Assembly: GCA_023014365.1 (NCBI GenBank)
Contig: JAEBUN010000047.1
Span: 186,001 to 250,000 of the forward strand
Direction of reading: 5' to 3'
Source: Lepiota brunneoincarnata
Lineage: Eukaryota > Basidiomycota > Agaricomycetes > Agaricales > Agaricaceae
Length of the DNA: 64,000 bases
The position numbers were made by a program, and so were the translations under genes. The notes below the pieces were generated by a model. That model ran no database searches, had not been told where the DNA came from, and worked only from the letters and a program-made list of their open reading frames with translations. Of this stretch, positions 33,176 through 45,779 are shown one piece after another. Position 1 is the stretch's first letter; each line of letters opens with the position of its first letter.

Positions 33176-33712
33176 ATGTTCAACAAGCTCTACATCCTCG
33201 CCATTTTGGCCACCTCTGGTATTATCTTTGGAGTTGGTCGACCTCCGTCTCACTGACTCTGGTTCTCGCAGCTCTCGGTGCCAGGATTCCATATACCCGT
33301 AAATCTTCCCCGGATTTGATGAGTATCCATGTTACTGATTCCGTTAATCAAAGCTGCACACGGTTTCGCCCCAGCGCACAGCAATTGTAACTATTCCTGG
33401 ATGCGGCGAATACCCAGTTACTGATCATACTGCTCGTAGATGGCGCTGGTACTATCGTGATCGAGATCATGCCAGCTCTGGACTCTCCGAAATGTGACCA
33501 GACGTACGTTGTTGAACCGGGCGATTGGTGCATTACCATCGCAAGCAAGCTGCGCACCAGTGTGGACAACTTGTACGCGTGCAACCCGGACCGCATCGAT
33601 GAGAAGTGCTCCAATTTGTACCCTGGCGAGGTTCGCTCATCTGTTTTATCGTTGTGAATTGTCTTGCGGTTGACACTGATTCGGCCAGGTCCTCAAATGG
33701 AGCTATGAATAA
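33176..33712 (+). CDS. Secreted single-LysM protein 2
   Basis: Exons 33176..33218, 33272..33298, 33440..33630, 33689..33712; about 94 residues. The signal peptide MFNKLYILAILATSALGAR is nearly the same as in LysM1. The LysM module runs from KCDQTYVVEPGDWCITIASKL through NLYACNPDRI to NLYPGEVLKW. The long intron 2 (33299-33439) again contains an exon-like stretch after an internal acceptor. The mature proteins differ far more than the signal exons, consistent with diversification after tandem duplication. Predicted chitin-fragment binder. Confidence 0.8.
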
Positions 33713-34453
33713 ATGCCCGTTGGAAATCACTGGGCAGTGAGTGTGCCATTCAACACCCCCAGTCCCTTCCCACTGAGATCCAAGCTGCTTGTTTCTCCAG
33801 CCCCGACATGAATGTGGATTGTGTAACGGATGAAACAAGTTGAAGTGATGATATTGTCAGAATTTTGTACTGTAACTGTTTTGTCCGCTTGATGAATAAA
33901 TGTATTCCGATGTGCAGGCAAGTTAAAGTGTGCATGCAACAACCCGCAGCTAACAAATCAACAAGAGCTGTCTGGTCCGCAGTCAATATCTACATTATGG
34001 GGAGTCACACTACTGCATATGGACTTTCATTGGCTTGAGTTTGTGATGAAGCGATATCATTCGTTGCAAGACTCATAATATGATCTGGTTCATGGGCGCA
34101 TTGTGGGGCAGCCGTAATCACGTGCATATCACGTGCATCTGTGCCTACAGGCAACGATTACTCTCCATACCGTTTGCACTCCCGCTGCCGAAGGCTCCTG
34201 CAACACTGTCTGGGAAGAAGTCGATTTTATCGATGGATCACCCGCAGCAAGCCTTGTGCCCCGCTGATGGAATTCTACCCTGGCCACGAACGTTACATCC
34301 CAACATATTTCAATCACACCTTACAACCCGAATGGAAAACGGGCGATCGAATCCCAATGTCGCACAGACTGGGGACGTGGCTGACAGTCATCGATGTCAA
34401 TGAGCAGTCTACGGTCTACATACAATCCCACACTCTCCCACTCCACCAAAACC
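33713..34453. other. Intergenic with a diverged repeat at 34160-34285
   Basis: Contains the partner of the relic at 29630-29760. Its plus-strand frame TVCTPAAEGSCNTVWEEVDF stops at an internal TGA. No intact gene. Confidence 0.4.
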
Positions 34454-35831
34454 ATGAAAAGCCACATTCCCGGTTTCCTCCCTTCCATCGACGCGGATCT
34501 CTATGTCTCCAACCCCCTTCTCCCCTCTCTACCCCCAGAAATCCATGTCGAAATCGCCTTCCACCTCCACCGCGACTACGCCTCTCTCCTTGCCCTCTGC
34601 CTTACTTCTCGATCCCTCCTCCCTCTAGCCCAAATCGTCCTCTACCGGACATTCTCATCCAACCGGCTTGAGAAGCACCTATCATTCCTAAACACTATCG
34701 TCGGAAATCAGTACCTAGCCTCCTTGGTGAAAGAGTACAAATTCATTACTAGAGAGACCTATCGCCCAACCCTATGGTTTCTCCTCGCCAAAGGCCTCAG
34801 TCACATGCCCAACCTCCGCCGATTACATTTGAAAAACTACTCCCGACTCCGATTATCATCTGCCAAATTTCTCGACGCGTGCTGTCCATCGCAGCAGCTA
34901 GTCGCCCTGAGCTGGTATAACGGAGGCAGAGACGACGAGTCCCTCGTTGATTTTTTGATGAAACACCGGGGAACCTTGAGGGAGTTGGATCTCGAATGGC
35001 ATAGTACCAGCACTGGCTTACCTGCGGACGTGTGTACGGGGCTTGTAGCTATCCGAGGGAACGCGCGGTTTATCAATCTAGTGCTGTCTTACCTTCCCGC
35101 GGTTCGAGAGGTGCACTGGATTTCAGGGAAAGGAAATAGGAGAGAGGAACGGGTACTGATGGTAAAGTCGGGGGACGCGTATGCCAATATCGTCAGTTTC
35201 AGAGTGCGCAACAAAGCTAGGAGTCTCGATTTCACCCGGGCCCTACCACTGATGAAGAATCTCCGGTACCTCCATATCGAACTGTTGCATGTACGTAGAT
35301 GTTTTCTCGGAATCCGTAGAAAGTCATTTTTCATCAAAATAGGCGGAAGAATTCGATGCGCTCCTGGCCACGTCCCCACCCATACCCCTTTTATTTCTTG
35401 TCATTGATAACGCCAATGGCCTTGTGGATGAACCTGCAACTGCGAAGATGCTCTTTGATCATATGCCTACGCTAATCAAGGTGTGCATTCGCCGCGATTT
35501 AAGATCACCGCCTCGTGGATATGTCGCGAGCCTTGGCCTCGGTCTCCGCTCGAGTTTTGATTTTGGTCTTGGGCTCGCAACAAACGCCGGATATAAGTAT
35601 AGAGGTGAAACGGGGGTGCAGCAACCGAGGGTTTATCTGCGCAATTCGGGCCTTGCGTTATCTCCAAGGGCGAGGGATTGTGGTGCGTGGAGGATAGTTG
35701 GGTTGGGTTTGGTATTGCTTACGGTGCACGTGGTGTGGCTGTTTTTGTCTGGATGGGTTTATATCTGTTGTGGGTCCAGTTCAAATTTCTTTCGTTTTTA
35801 CTTCCGGGCCTTGATCTTTGGATGTATCTGA
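34454..35831 (+). CDS. F-box-like protein
   Basis: Two exons, 34454..35290 and 35343..35831, about 441 residues. The F-box-like motif LPSLPPEIHVEIAFHLHRDY is followed by LLALCLTSRSLLPLAQIVLYRTF near residues 23-70, then leucine-rich segments (MPNLRRLHLKNY, GTLRELDLEWH, MKNLRYLHIELLH). It belongs to a different subfamily from the 21.3 kb gene and resembles in style the one at 51.7 kb. The C-terminal end (about 60 residues) turns hydrophobic and may be untranslated sequence read through if another intron exists. Probable SCF ubiquitin-ligase adaptor. Confidence 0.7.
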
Positions 35832-36562
35832 ACTGGCACGCTCCATTTCTGGTTCCTGCGTACTTGTGATATTCAAATTTGTATCTGTAGTCGTTATAAC
35901 CACCTGCCGTAGCCCGTGATGCATGATAACTCGAGTGAGTTCCATATTTACTGTCCAGGTCTTGAGATGCCTAGACACCCACCCTTGTCGAATATAACAG
36001 CACCATCTCTTGTTCAACGTTCGACGTTCAACATTCTCTGCTGCGATCAGGAGTGTCCCTTCCCGCACGACCTTGTAAGAGGATGATGAACCGCTGCTCC
36101 GAGGAGTGCAGCGACATGCACCAGTCCCCTCTGATTAGTAGGGACTTTACCTATGAAGTGTGCGTAAGTCGACGAGAGAATGGTTTCGGGGGCGCGACGT
36201 GAAGCCACAATCCCCGCCCCGATTAATGAGTGCTATTTGTCCCTTCCCTATGCTAGTAAACGTCAAGAGTCACCAATATGATACCTCTATCTCACGACCT
36301 TTCCAAGCCTTGATTGATTATCACAACCAACTAGATAACTTTGACTGAATGATGATCACTTCTGTTCCATTCTATCCATTGCTAACACCTTCCTTGATGA
36401 GATGAGCATGAGAGGCTGTTATAAATACATGTTATCCGATCCTATCCGGCCAATTGCGGGTGTGTGAAGAAAACTACCATGAAAAAAAAAACAAGTGCAA
36501 CAAGAAAATTTCCTTCCTGACACAGTCAAGGTGGAAAGAGCGGCCGGGAGCGTTACGGGCAA
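35832..36562. other. Intergenic; 3' flank of the CBM19-like gene 1
   Basis: Bases 36345-36500 resemble 39645-39790, the 3' flank of the second gene, so they probably include its 3' untranslated region. A GTTCAACATTC-type micro-repeat at 36014-36040 recurs at 39129-39152. No gene. Confidence 0.5.
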
Positions 36563-38860
36563 TCAAGCTCCGGTAGCAGCAATTCTCGCATCACGATCCG
36601 TTACAGTCGTGCAAGTAATCGACTGAATTTGTGCACGACACTAGGTAAGTATATCAATGATAAGGAGTGAGGACACTCACAGTTCCTGGAGAGTTCACAA
36701 GCGGGAGCGCAGCACACATCGTCCCAGTCCCACAGTTGGTAATCACAAACCGGCCACTGACGCACTGGGCAAACGCATCGCCTACGCATGCGACTTCGCC
36801 CGCGTCACACGAAGAGTCGGGGGACAGGGTGGCGAATTTATCGTTGAGTGTCTTGGCTTCGACACCATTTTCTATGTATTGATATCTCTCTGTCAGCTCT
36901 TTTTTTTTTCTTTTTTTTCCCGGCGAAGGGAGGGGACGTACGACGAGTAAAAGATTTGGCACCACCCCCAGAGGTAGGTGGTTGAGCGTCAGTGTCATGT
37001 TTTACACAATGAGCTGGAGGCTCGCCATCTCCAGCAGCACCTCCATCCCCATTATCTGAATCATCCTCAGTCTGTGGAGATCCTCCTCCTCCTCCTCCTC
37101 CTTTCCCTCCGACACCAGGGTCCTGAACAAGCGTGTTCAACTGCACACCATCAGGTACGGGACCATCAGGGTTAGCCGGGCACGAGCCCGCCGGGTTAAC
37201 AGCATCAACACCAAGTGGGACATTCCCCGTCTGATCTCCGCTAAAGTTGGGGAACTTGGAACCCTCGAATTGACAGTGGAAGAGACCGTTGAGCTCGGCA
37301 TTTTTCGGCTCCTGTTGGCAGTATGGAACTTGGAGGCTGTCGGGCTGTGCGTGTTCATTATTAGTGGATTTTGATTATCATAAAGAACAAAAATGAAGAG
37401 TGCGGGGAAGTTGACGTACGGCATTGCGAGGTTGTTGAACAAAAATCTGGGCAAGCCTGATCATCTCGGGGTCGTTTCCGAGTTGTTTGGCAAGGTCGAT
37501 CATCTGATCCGCAGCATCCTGTTGATCGCAATCCCCAGCACCGCGCAAAAGCGTCCCTGCAGCGCTAACGGCAATGGGATTACATTGGAGGCCTCCGCCG
37601 GCTTGGTTCTATTTAATTTCACATTAATGAAAAGAGGGTTCCCACGGATCAGTTGGCAGCTTACACAGGCTTGCTCCCAAGCTGTCTTGGCATCAACGGT
37701 ATTTTGTGCAATGCGCGCTTGAAGCAGAGGGGCAGCCGAGGTGAAAGAAAGAGTGGAGAGGACAAAGAGTGCCTTGACGTTGGCGTGGACCATTTTGTTT
37801 ACACAATAAAAAGGTAACTTGGGACCGAGCCTAGAACGTTTGAATGAATGGAAAAATAAAGGACTGCGGGAGCGCCCGGCTCAAAGAGAACTTGAAAGGT
37901 GCGCGCGGAAGAGGGGGACGGGGGGAGCGATAGGGTGGGATGAGACCTGTTGAAGAAGGGAGATGAGCGTGGGGCCGTTAAAATAGTGATTCTTGAGCGT
38001 GTCCCCACATGCTGTCTCTGCACAATGATTCTTGTTCTGAATGGGAAATTCTTTGTGATGTTGTTCATATGACCATCACCACCTGGAGCCACTTCAGGAA
38101 TAGGACAAATACACCCGTTGCTCTTGTCATTCAATCGAAGGTGATGGTATGTCGAGGTCTAAATGTGCAACTGCGGAGATCCGAGTAGGCCCTAGTGTTG
38201 GTTGAGCTGAACGCAACCAGACGCGTAGTCTTGTGCCTGAATACAAAGGTTCTTTTAGACCGAAATATGACACCGTTGCGCAAGCCGTACAAATTGTCCT
38301 ATTTTGTTGCGCCCAGGGAAGCGGTGATAAGTTTTCGTTGTCACAGCAACGACGATCCAGAAAATTGAACGGCCCAAGTAAACGCTGGTTTACGTAATAT
38401 CTCTACCCGCTCCTGCTATTAATTATGTGGGCCAATGGAAACGAGAACATATAATTACCATCCCATCTCAAACGAGGGATCCTGATACATCTACAGATAC
38501 CAATGAAAAACCTGCCCATCGGAGCAGGGGACACTTCAACAAGCCCGGTTCGTGCAGACTGTGTCAGACGTATCCATGGCCCAGCAAGACAGACGTGGTC
38601 ACCACACGTTGGTCGGCCGAAAAGTCCACAATTTTTATTTGGCCCTTGAGCTGGAGGGGGTGCGTCAAGCTGGAGACTGAACAGCGTCATCCTCATCAAA
38701 ACACCCCAGCTGAGGTGTTTCGTCCAACAACAGTTGCTAATCGCAAAGCGATAGAATTTCCTTACTGTACAACACTTCATGCAGCACCAACACACACCCG
38801 AACAGCAACGCGCCTCCAACCATCCTATCCCCAATTAACCGTATGTCAAAACAAGCTAGC
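36345..38860. repeat. CBM19-like tandem unit 1
   Basis: Matches 39645-42190 along its length, with an offset of about 3.3 kb: 3' flank, all five exons, promoter (CTGCGGAGATCCGA at 38174 and 41439) and far upstream region (ACCCCAGCTGAGGTGTTTCG at 38703 and 42081 with changes). This is a tandem duplication that has diverged. Confidence 0.8.
36563..37793 (-). CDS. Secreted CBM19-like carbohydrate-binding protein 1
   Basis: Exons, minus strand: 37665..37793, 37420..37608, 36942..37344, 36681..36871, 36563..36622; about 323 residues. Signal peptide VHANVKALFVLSTLSFTSAA. An N-terminal four-helix-like, Cys-containing region of about 200 residues ends at VPDGVQLNTLVQDPG. A Gly/Asp-rich linker contains a run of glycines (GGTs of CTCCTCCTCC on the plus strand). 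The C-terminal module has CDAGEVACVGDAFAQC, RFVITNCG and CAALPLVNSPGT, the pattern of CBM19-like proteins, a family linked to chitin binding. Very likely extracellular; possible wall attachment is inference. Confidence 0.78.
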
Positions 38861-39848
38861 TTTCAAATTAAAGATGCGACAGGAAACTTCGATTAATTCG
38901 CGTATCATCGTCAGTATGAATTAGCGGATAGGACCGTGCATCTGACGGTCGATGTGTTTGGTGTCGATGCTACTTTCTACCTTCGTCAGTCTTTTGCTCA
39001 ATCGTTCCTCGAAAAATTCGTCTTCTATCTGGCCTACCCGTCCTCTTCCGGACTAGGGGGTTCTGGCAATAAATATAGAACCAAACCATCAGAAATCCGC
39101 TGTCGTGATGCCTCGAGCGAGTGTGTAATGTTCAACATTCAACATTCAACATCGCAGGCCTTTCGTACATTCACGTGCTGTTCATCATAACTTATAAAGG
39201 TACATACACACATGCCCTGTAGACACGTGCTTCTCATTGTTCGACATTTTAGAAGGCTGTTGGCATCTATGTTTAAATCATAATTGTCTCTGTCCCCTGT
39301 GCCCTGATCCTCCGACCCTACCCCTCTATGATAATCATCTACGTACCTAGCAACATGCATCAGCATCCTGGTTTAGAGTTTGGGTAACATGTGCCTGTGG
39401 GGTGTGCCCAGTGGGTGACCGCGGGATGATGTTGATGTACGATGGGCATCAGAATTTTCTCTCTACCGGAGTGGATGCTCTGCGCTCGATCGACATTTTG
39501 CTGGACCTTGGAGATGAATTGAGTCTTTTGCAATGAGCGGCGAATTGAGTTTCCAATGCCCGACAAGACACTTCCATTTCACAAAGTCCCAACAGCTGCA
39601 CAAGTTAATCAATTTCACGACCACTTAAACCATGGACTTCGAGAAATGATGATCACTTCCATTCCATTCTATCCATTACGTACACCTATCCTGTATGAAC
39701 ACGACAGGTTATAATAAATACATGCATCCAATCCAATCCTATCCTATCCTACCAATCGCAAGTGTGTTCAAAAACAAAAATAACATTAAAACAGAGCGGC
39801 AAGAAACCCGCGTTCATGACCCAGTTCAAGGGGGCCGTCCATTTTTAC
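37794..39848. other. Spacer between the two CBM19-like genes
   Basis: Left part is the promoter region of gene 1 and right part the 3' flank of gene 2. The minus-strand frame 37799-38134 overlaps the repeated promoter region and differs from its partner at 41163-41504. Nothing coding is supported. Confidence 0.5.
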
Positions 39849-42190
39849 TCACGCTCCGGTGGCGGCAATCCGTGCATCACGTTCCGCAGCCGTCGTACAA
39901 GTAATCGACTAATTCGTGCATTGGGTCAACACCCAACTGAAAAAACAAATGACAGGAAAGCTCACAGTTCCTGGAGAGTTCACAAGCGGGAGTGCAGCAC
40001 AAATCGTACCACCGGCACAGTTCGTGAGCGCGAATCGGCCACCAGCGCACTGCGCAAAGGAGTCGCCCACACAGGCACTATCACCTGCATTGCAAGGAGA
40101 GTCGGCAGTCAGGGTAGCGAATTTGGCGTTCAGCGCCTTGGCGTCGATGCCGTTTTCTATAATTTTCACCCCGTTAGTTGCTTGGTTTGACGTGTGAGGG
40201 GGGATATACTGACGGCGGGTGAAGGACTTGGCACCTCCAGCAGCAGGCTGCGAGGTAGCAGGCTGTGAAGTAGCAGGTTTTTGAGTCTTGGGTTTTGGGG
40301 CAGGCGCATCATTACCAGCAGCACCCCCAACCCCGCCATTGTTCCCAGTCTGTGGTGCCGGAGCAGCCGCTCCTCCTCCTCCGGCTCCTCCTCCGGCACC
40401 AGGATCCTGAACAAGTGTGTTCAGTTGCACACCATCAGGCACGGGCCCATCAGGCTTAGCCGGGCACGAGCCTGCCGGGTTAACGACGTCAACACCAAGG
40501 GGAACATTCCCCGTCTGATCCCCGCTAAAGTTAGGGAACTTGGAACCAGCGAATTGGCAATGGAAGAGACCGTCGAGCTCGGCGTTTTTGGGCGCCTGTT
40601 GGCAGTAGGGCACTTGGAGGCTGTCGGGCTGTGCTCGTCGTCATCGGTGAGTTGGACCATGGTTATAAAATGAATGCGGAGGTGTTAACGTACAGCGTTG
40701 CGGGGTTGTTGCACAAAGATCTGTGCCAGGCGGATCATCTCAGGGTCATTTCCGAGCTGTTTGGCAAGGTCGATCATCTGGTCGGCGGCGTCTTGCTGAT
40801 CACAGTCCCCGGCGCCCCGTAAGAGAGTCGCTGCAGCGTTGATGGCAATTGTATTACATTGGGCGGCGCCGCCGGCTTGGACCTATTAATTTCATTTGGT
40901 CGGTCGGTCATTGATTGATGGGGGTTCGCGGATCAGAAAATCAAGACTTACACAGACTTGCTCCCAAGCGGTCTTCGCTTCGGCAGTATTCTGCGCAATG
41001 CGCTTTTGAAGCAGAGGCACAGCCGAAGTGAAAGAAAGAGCGGAGAGGACAAAGAGTGTGCTGATGCTGATTTTGACCATTTTGTTTACGCGATGGAAAA
41101 GGTATGTGGGGCCGAGCCGCTTGAATTAATTGAAAGGATTAAAGATTGTGGGAGCACCGGGCTCAAAGAGGAATTAAAAGGTGTGTGTGTACGGGGAAGG
41201 TGGATAGAAGGATGGAGGGAAACCTGCTGAAGGAGGGGGATAGACATGGGTCGTTAAATAGTGTTCTTGGGACGTAGTCACAGAAATCGACGCTTGTTCT
41301 GAATGGGAAATTCTTGACATTGTTCATATGACCATCACCATCGAGAACCATTTCAGGAATAGGACCAACATACCCGTTGCTATTGTCGTCCAACCGAAGA
41401 TGATGCATGTTGCAACATAAACATGCAACATCTCCACCTGCGGAGATCCGAATAGGCCCTAGGGTCGGTGGAACTTCACTTGAAGTGGCCAAGTCGAGCA
41501 CCAATGGTCAATTCCCTCTATGTCGCCCTAGCAAACAAAAACATTCTGGGCTGAAAAATAGCACCACTGCGGAGTAAGGTTGTCCTGTATTGTTGTACTC
41601 CGATCATGACCTTATGCTCGGTTGTTGTCAGAGCGACTCGTACAAAGAAAATTAAACGGTCTGAGCACGGTTTACGTAATCACGCACCCGCATGCCAAGG
41701 ATGCCCCTCTCAGTCGACTTGGTGCCTTCCTGCTCGCCTCTCAAGTCAATTTTCGATAGGTGGAACGAGGTTACGAGAATTGTGACGACACCCTATCAGT
41801 GCATCTCAAACAATTGATCCTGATGCGTACAGTGCGGGTACGAGAGGGAGTCCTCAGCGGACGGAGAGGAGTCGCATCATGGCAAGTGATACAGAATATG
41901 TCATTGGTAATGATGCAGCTCAATGCCCCGACGAGACCGTCGTGGTGATCAAGCATTGGTCGTCACTGAAACTTTCATGATGTATCCATCCGGATCACTT
42001 GGCTCCCTGTCCCGGAAAGGGGTTTGCCCCGAGTTAGAGTGCGGGATGAAAATTGAGCAGGAGCATCCATCACCAAAACACCCCCAACTGAGGTGTCTCG
42101 TCCAACGACCGTTGCTAACTGGAAAAACAGACGGATGCTTACTGTACAACTCCACAAGAGGTACCCCACCGACATACAAACAGCCACATG
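39645..42190. repeat. CBM19-like tandem unit 2
   Basis: Second copy of the 3.3-kb duplication; see unit 1. Exon lengths are conserved between the copies (129, 189, 191 and 60 nt) apart from exon 3 (403 against 415 nt), where the linker differs. Confidence 0.8.
39849..41080 (-). CDS. Secreted CBM19-like carbohydrate-binding protein 2
   Basis: Paralogue of the previous gene. Exons: 40952..41080, 40694..40882, 40214..40628, 39966..40156, 39849..39908; about 327 residues. Signal peptide VKISISTLFVLSALSFTSAV. Same N-terminal region. Its linker differs: it is Gly/Ala-rich, with short repeats of TSQPA type before KSFTR. The C-terminal module CNAGDSACVGDSFAQC, RFALTNCAGG, CAALPLVNSPGT is intact. The changing linker between two constant domains suggests relaxed constraint there. 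Confidence 0.8.
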
Positions 42191-43358
42191 CCCACAATCA
42201 GAGGAATTGGCATTGGCACTGTCCAAGGTACCCCTCTTGTCTTTCCTCGTTTACATTGTAATCAATGATCAAGTTTCGGTTAGCGGCCCACATGTAATTC
42301 ACATGTAATTCATTCTCAGGACCGAATAACATCTTTGATGGCAACAGAAGGGGCAACAGATAAAGAAACGGTATCAGCCACCTTGGGAGAAAATTAGCCG
42401 ACTGTGAAAGCGAGGTCGGCTCATCTGACAATGGGGGTCAACAAAAATCATCTCATGGGTATTATCCCCAAGGAGCGGCACGAACAGCAAATTGTTCGGC
42501 TGGGTTCTGCAAACCTATCGACTGGAGGTCTGCACTACTAATGTAGTACCAATTATTCATCCTGTTGAAGGGGGACAACAACTCTAGACCAATAAGTGCC
42601 AAAACAACCCGCAGGAGTCAGTTGACTAACCTCAAGCGACGCTACGCCTCAAGATGTCTCGCAAGAACTTATTCAACACCAGGACGCAACTGGTATCTAG
42701 CATCCCAGTGATGGTGATGCGACTCGAAAAAAAATAAAAACAATTTGCTCGAGGTGACGACGCGATAATCATCTACTGTATTTTGGACAACTCAGAGTTT
42801 ATTCCCTGTCAGGTTAGATCTCGAATCGTCTACTTTACTATGTTGACGATTATCCTGTCTGAGACCCTTTGACCATTCAATGTGTACATGGACCCACAAT
42901 TACTCTGCCGAGCTGCTCTAGAATGCGAATCACCCTTGAATTGAGAATGGGACAAAGGCGCTCCACCGCAGCACAAAGATCATCTCAATATAGCATGGTC
43001 ATTGTATTCGTCAATGACAACCGCAGAACACTCTCTCATTGTTTCCGTGCTCTACTTAGTTGGCAACGAGCTTGGCCCACGAGACCAAATCAACGTGTTT
43101 GTCAGCCCCTTTGCGCGCAGAACAATAAGCGTCATCATCCGCGGCACTGATCTTTGGCGAGACAACTCAGGTAACCGCTTTTGGATTATAGCCGATACAT
43201 GATATAGTCATTGAGGAAACAAATAGCCCAGATACAATTCACGTGAATCATTTATCATGCGCCTGGAATTAAACCTTCTTATCCACAGAGTTGGAGCGGT
43301 CTGAATGCGCACGTTGGTCGTCACCATGTTCGAACGCTGCAGCAGTAGTACCCATTTT
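41081..43358. other. Intergenic, 2.3 kb
   Basis: The first 1.1 kb is the duplicated upstream region of CBM19-like gene 2. The rest holds no recognised gene. Confidence 0.5.
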
Positions 43359-45779
43359 TCAACCACTTGTTGCTAAATGGAGGGGGGAGAGAAGCGGAGT
43401 TTTCTCACCTTTTTCGCTCTTAAGAATGTAAGCCTGTCGTTTTTCGGCAGAAACAGCTCCAAAGATGATATCCATCTCCTCCAAACTACGACCTTTCGTC
43501 TCGGGAATCAACCTATACGGAGGTGGGGGGAAATCTGTTCAACTACCGGCCCAAGATCGGAGAAAAAGCTGTCGTTACTCACAGAGAAAATAGGCCCATG
43601 GCTCCAACGTTGACGGTAGCGAACATGATGAAGAGTTTCCACCCTAGATTGGTCTTCATCTGAGGTGTGACCTTTGAAACGACGAAATCTAACGCAGATA
43701 TCAGAGCGTTAGTGATATGTGTGTGTGTGTGAGGGGAGGGGGGGGGGGGTGATGATATTCCCTCGGATGGACTTACTCCACAACCACTGTGATGCACTTG
43801 CAACCGACAAACCGTAGTGCCGAGTTCTGGTTGGGAAGATATCAGCGACGTATACCCAAGGCAAGGGACCTGTCGTCATCGAGGTAAGCAAGCTATTCCG
43901 ATCATGAGTTTTGAGAGATCATCTTACCCCATCCCATGGAGTAGAAGCAAACGTAGATATATAGCATGGCGGCCATGGCTTGAGATGCTGGTGGGGGTGA
44001 CGGAGGAGGCACACCAGCTACGAGGGGTGGTGGTGGGTGGGTCTTCAGGATAGCTCCGATGATGAAGAAGAGGGTGCCCATTCCTATGGCTGAGATGAAG
44101 AGAGACTTTTTCCTGCCCAGGGTTTCGACACCGAAGAAGATGAAGATGGTGGTGGCTACAACCTTTACGACGCCTGTAAATGAAGGCCTTTGAGCTATAA
44201 CCTTCCCTGGTTGGAGAACGTGCGTACCATAGACACCGCTGGCAAGGAGTGAATTCTTAGTCCCTGTATAGCCAATCTAGAACCGAATCAGGATCTTCTG
44301 AGATGTGAATAACCGAAGACACATACCGCCTCGAAGATTTGGGGTGCATAGTAGCTATATGGAAGGGAAATGATTACGATAAACTTAAATCACGATGACG
44401 AAGTGCAAAATACGCACCCGACCGAGTTCTGTCCAGCCCACTGTTGCAAAAAGAATATGAAGAAGGCAATGAAGAAGCGGACGAAATTCCCTTTCCCAAA
44501 GAAAGCTTCCTTAAGTCCCAACCCCTTGCGTGCCTCCTGCTCTTCCAAGATAGCCGCTTCAATTTCGGCCATTTCGTGGATGACAGCTTGCGATTGTACC
44601 GAATCCTTTCGGAGATAAGCAAGATTTTCAATAGCCTCTTGATGGCGTCCCACGGAGGCGAGCCATCTGGGGGATTCCTGGTTTGGAATATACCCATCAG
44701 CCCAAAAAGTCCGCACTATAAGCGTGGGGTATCCCTTCGTCGTACCTTGATTGTGAGAAGACCTACAGCCATGATTCCGGCGGGAACCAGCTGAAGTGCG
44801 AAGGGGATTCTCCAGACCTTTACACTGTTGACGATATGTATACCGACGCCGACTAGAGAGGACTGTTAGTGCACCGCGCACCTCCATAGTTGCAGCACCA
44901 CATCAACAACTCACAGTTGACAAAGTATGAGATCATCACGCCAACAGCGACCTGGATAAGAGAGATTTCGAGTTTCAGTTCAGGCTAGCCCATCCGGTTA
45001 GCTCGCGCGCAGTGAGCTTCGCACCATAATTTGGAAGCATCCAGTGATACGCCCTCGAACATCCTTTGGAGAACATTCGGACACAAATGCCGGCGCGACT
45101 GCCGAGATAGCTCCAATCCCAAGACCCGCAATCACACGACCCGAGTAGATGAGGGCCAGACCGTTGGACCCCTCTGCGGCGGTTTGAAGGATCTTATTCG
45201 CCAACCATTACTTGTCAATAAAACAGTTAGAGCGAAAGATTCGACGAACCGCTCCGACGGAGAATATGACGGTGAAGAGCTGCATGGTCCACTTACGACC
45301 GATCCTTGCTATTGTGAAGGTTCATCGTTGGGATTCTTGGGGTTTATCTGGCAACAATATACGTTTACTCACAGGAGATCGGCGCGCTTCCCAAAGCCCC
45401 AAAGAACGCTCCAGCTTGCAGAACCGACACTACATTCGACGATACAGCGTCCACCTGCTTCTTGTTCCCAGCGATGCCGAAATGGGACTGGAAGAAGGCG
45501 TTGTTCACGACGCCTCCTCTGCGGGATGGATTAGCAGAGTAAAGGGGGATTCCTTGAGGAAAGCACCAACCCAACACCGCTAAGCGCAGAGGCGTCGATA
45601 TGAGGTCATTGCGACACAGTAGTGGTTTGAATGAACGTACGTGTCATAACCGAACAGGACAATGCCCCAATACACTATGAATGCCAACCCTGGGACACAC
45701 TAAGCCGAACAGGGACGGTGACAGTGACAAGGTCCAACTCACAATAGACCCGTATATTCTGGAATAATGACGAGCTCAT
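43359..45779 (-). CDS. MFS sugar/quinate-type transporter
   Basis: Major facilitator, sugar porter family: a plasma-membrane permease with about 12 helices. It is split by many short introns. Recognisable segments in order: FIVYWGIVLFGYDT, VVSVLQAGAFFGALGSAPI, IGRKWTMQLF, ALIYSGRVIAGLGIGAISA with SPKDVRGRI, ESPRWL with a long helix (EAIENLAYLRKD), FFLQQWAGQNSVG, VETLGRKKSLF, GPLPWVYVADIFPTRTRHYG, and the C-terminal LIPETKGRSLEEMD. These match the GRR/K, RGR, PESPRWL and PETKG signatures of fungal quinate/hexose permeases. ATG at 45779; the stop at 43359 follows a tail KGEKTPLLSP. The exact substrate cannot be read from sequence. An intron at 43700-43770 contains a GT microsatellite and a run of 12 G. 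The first intron near 45510-45637 may be two introns. Confidence 0.8.
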
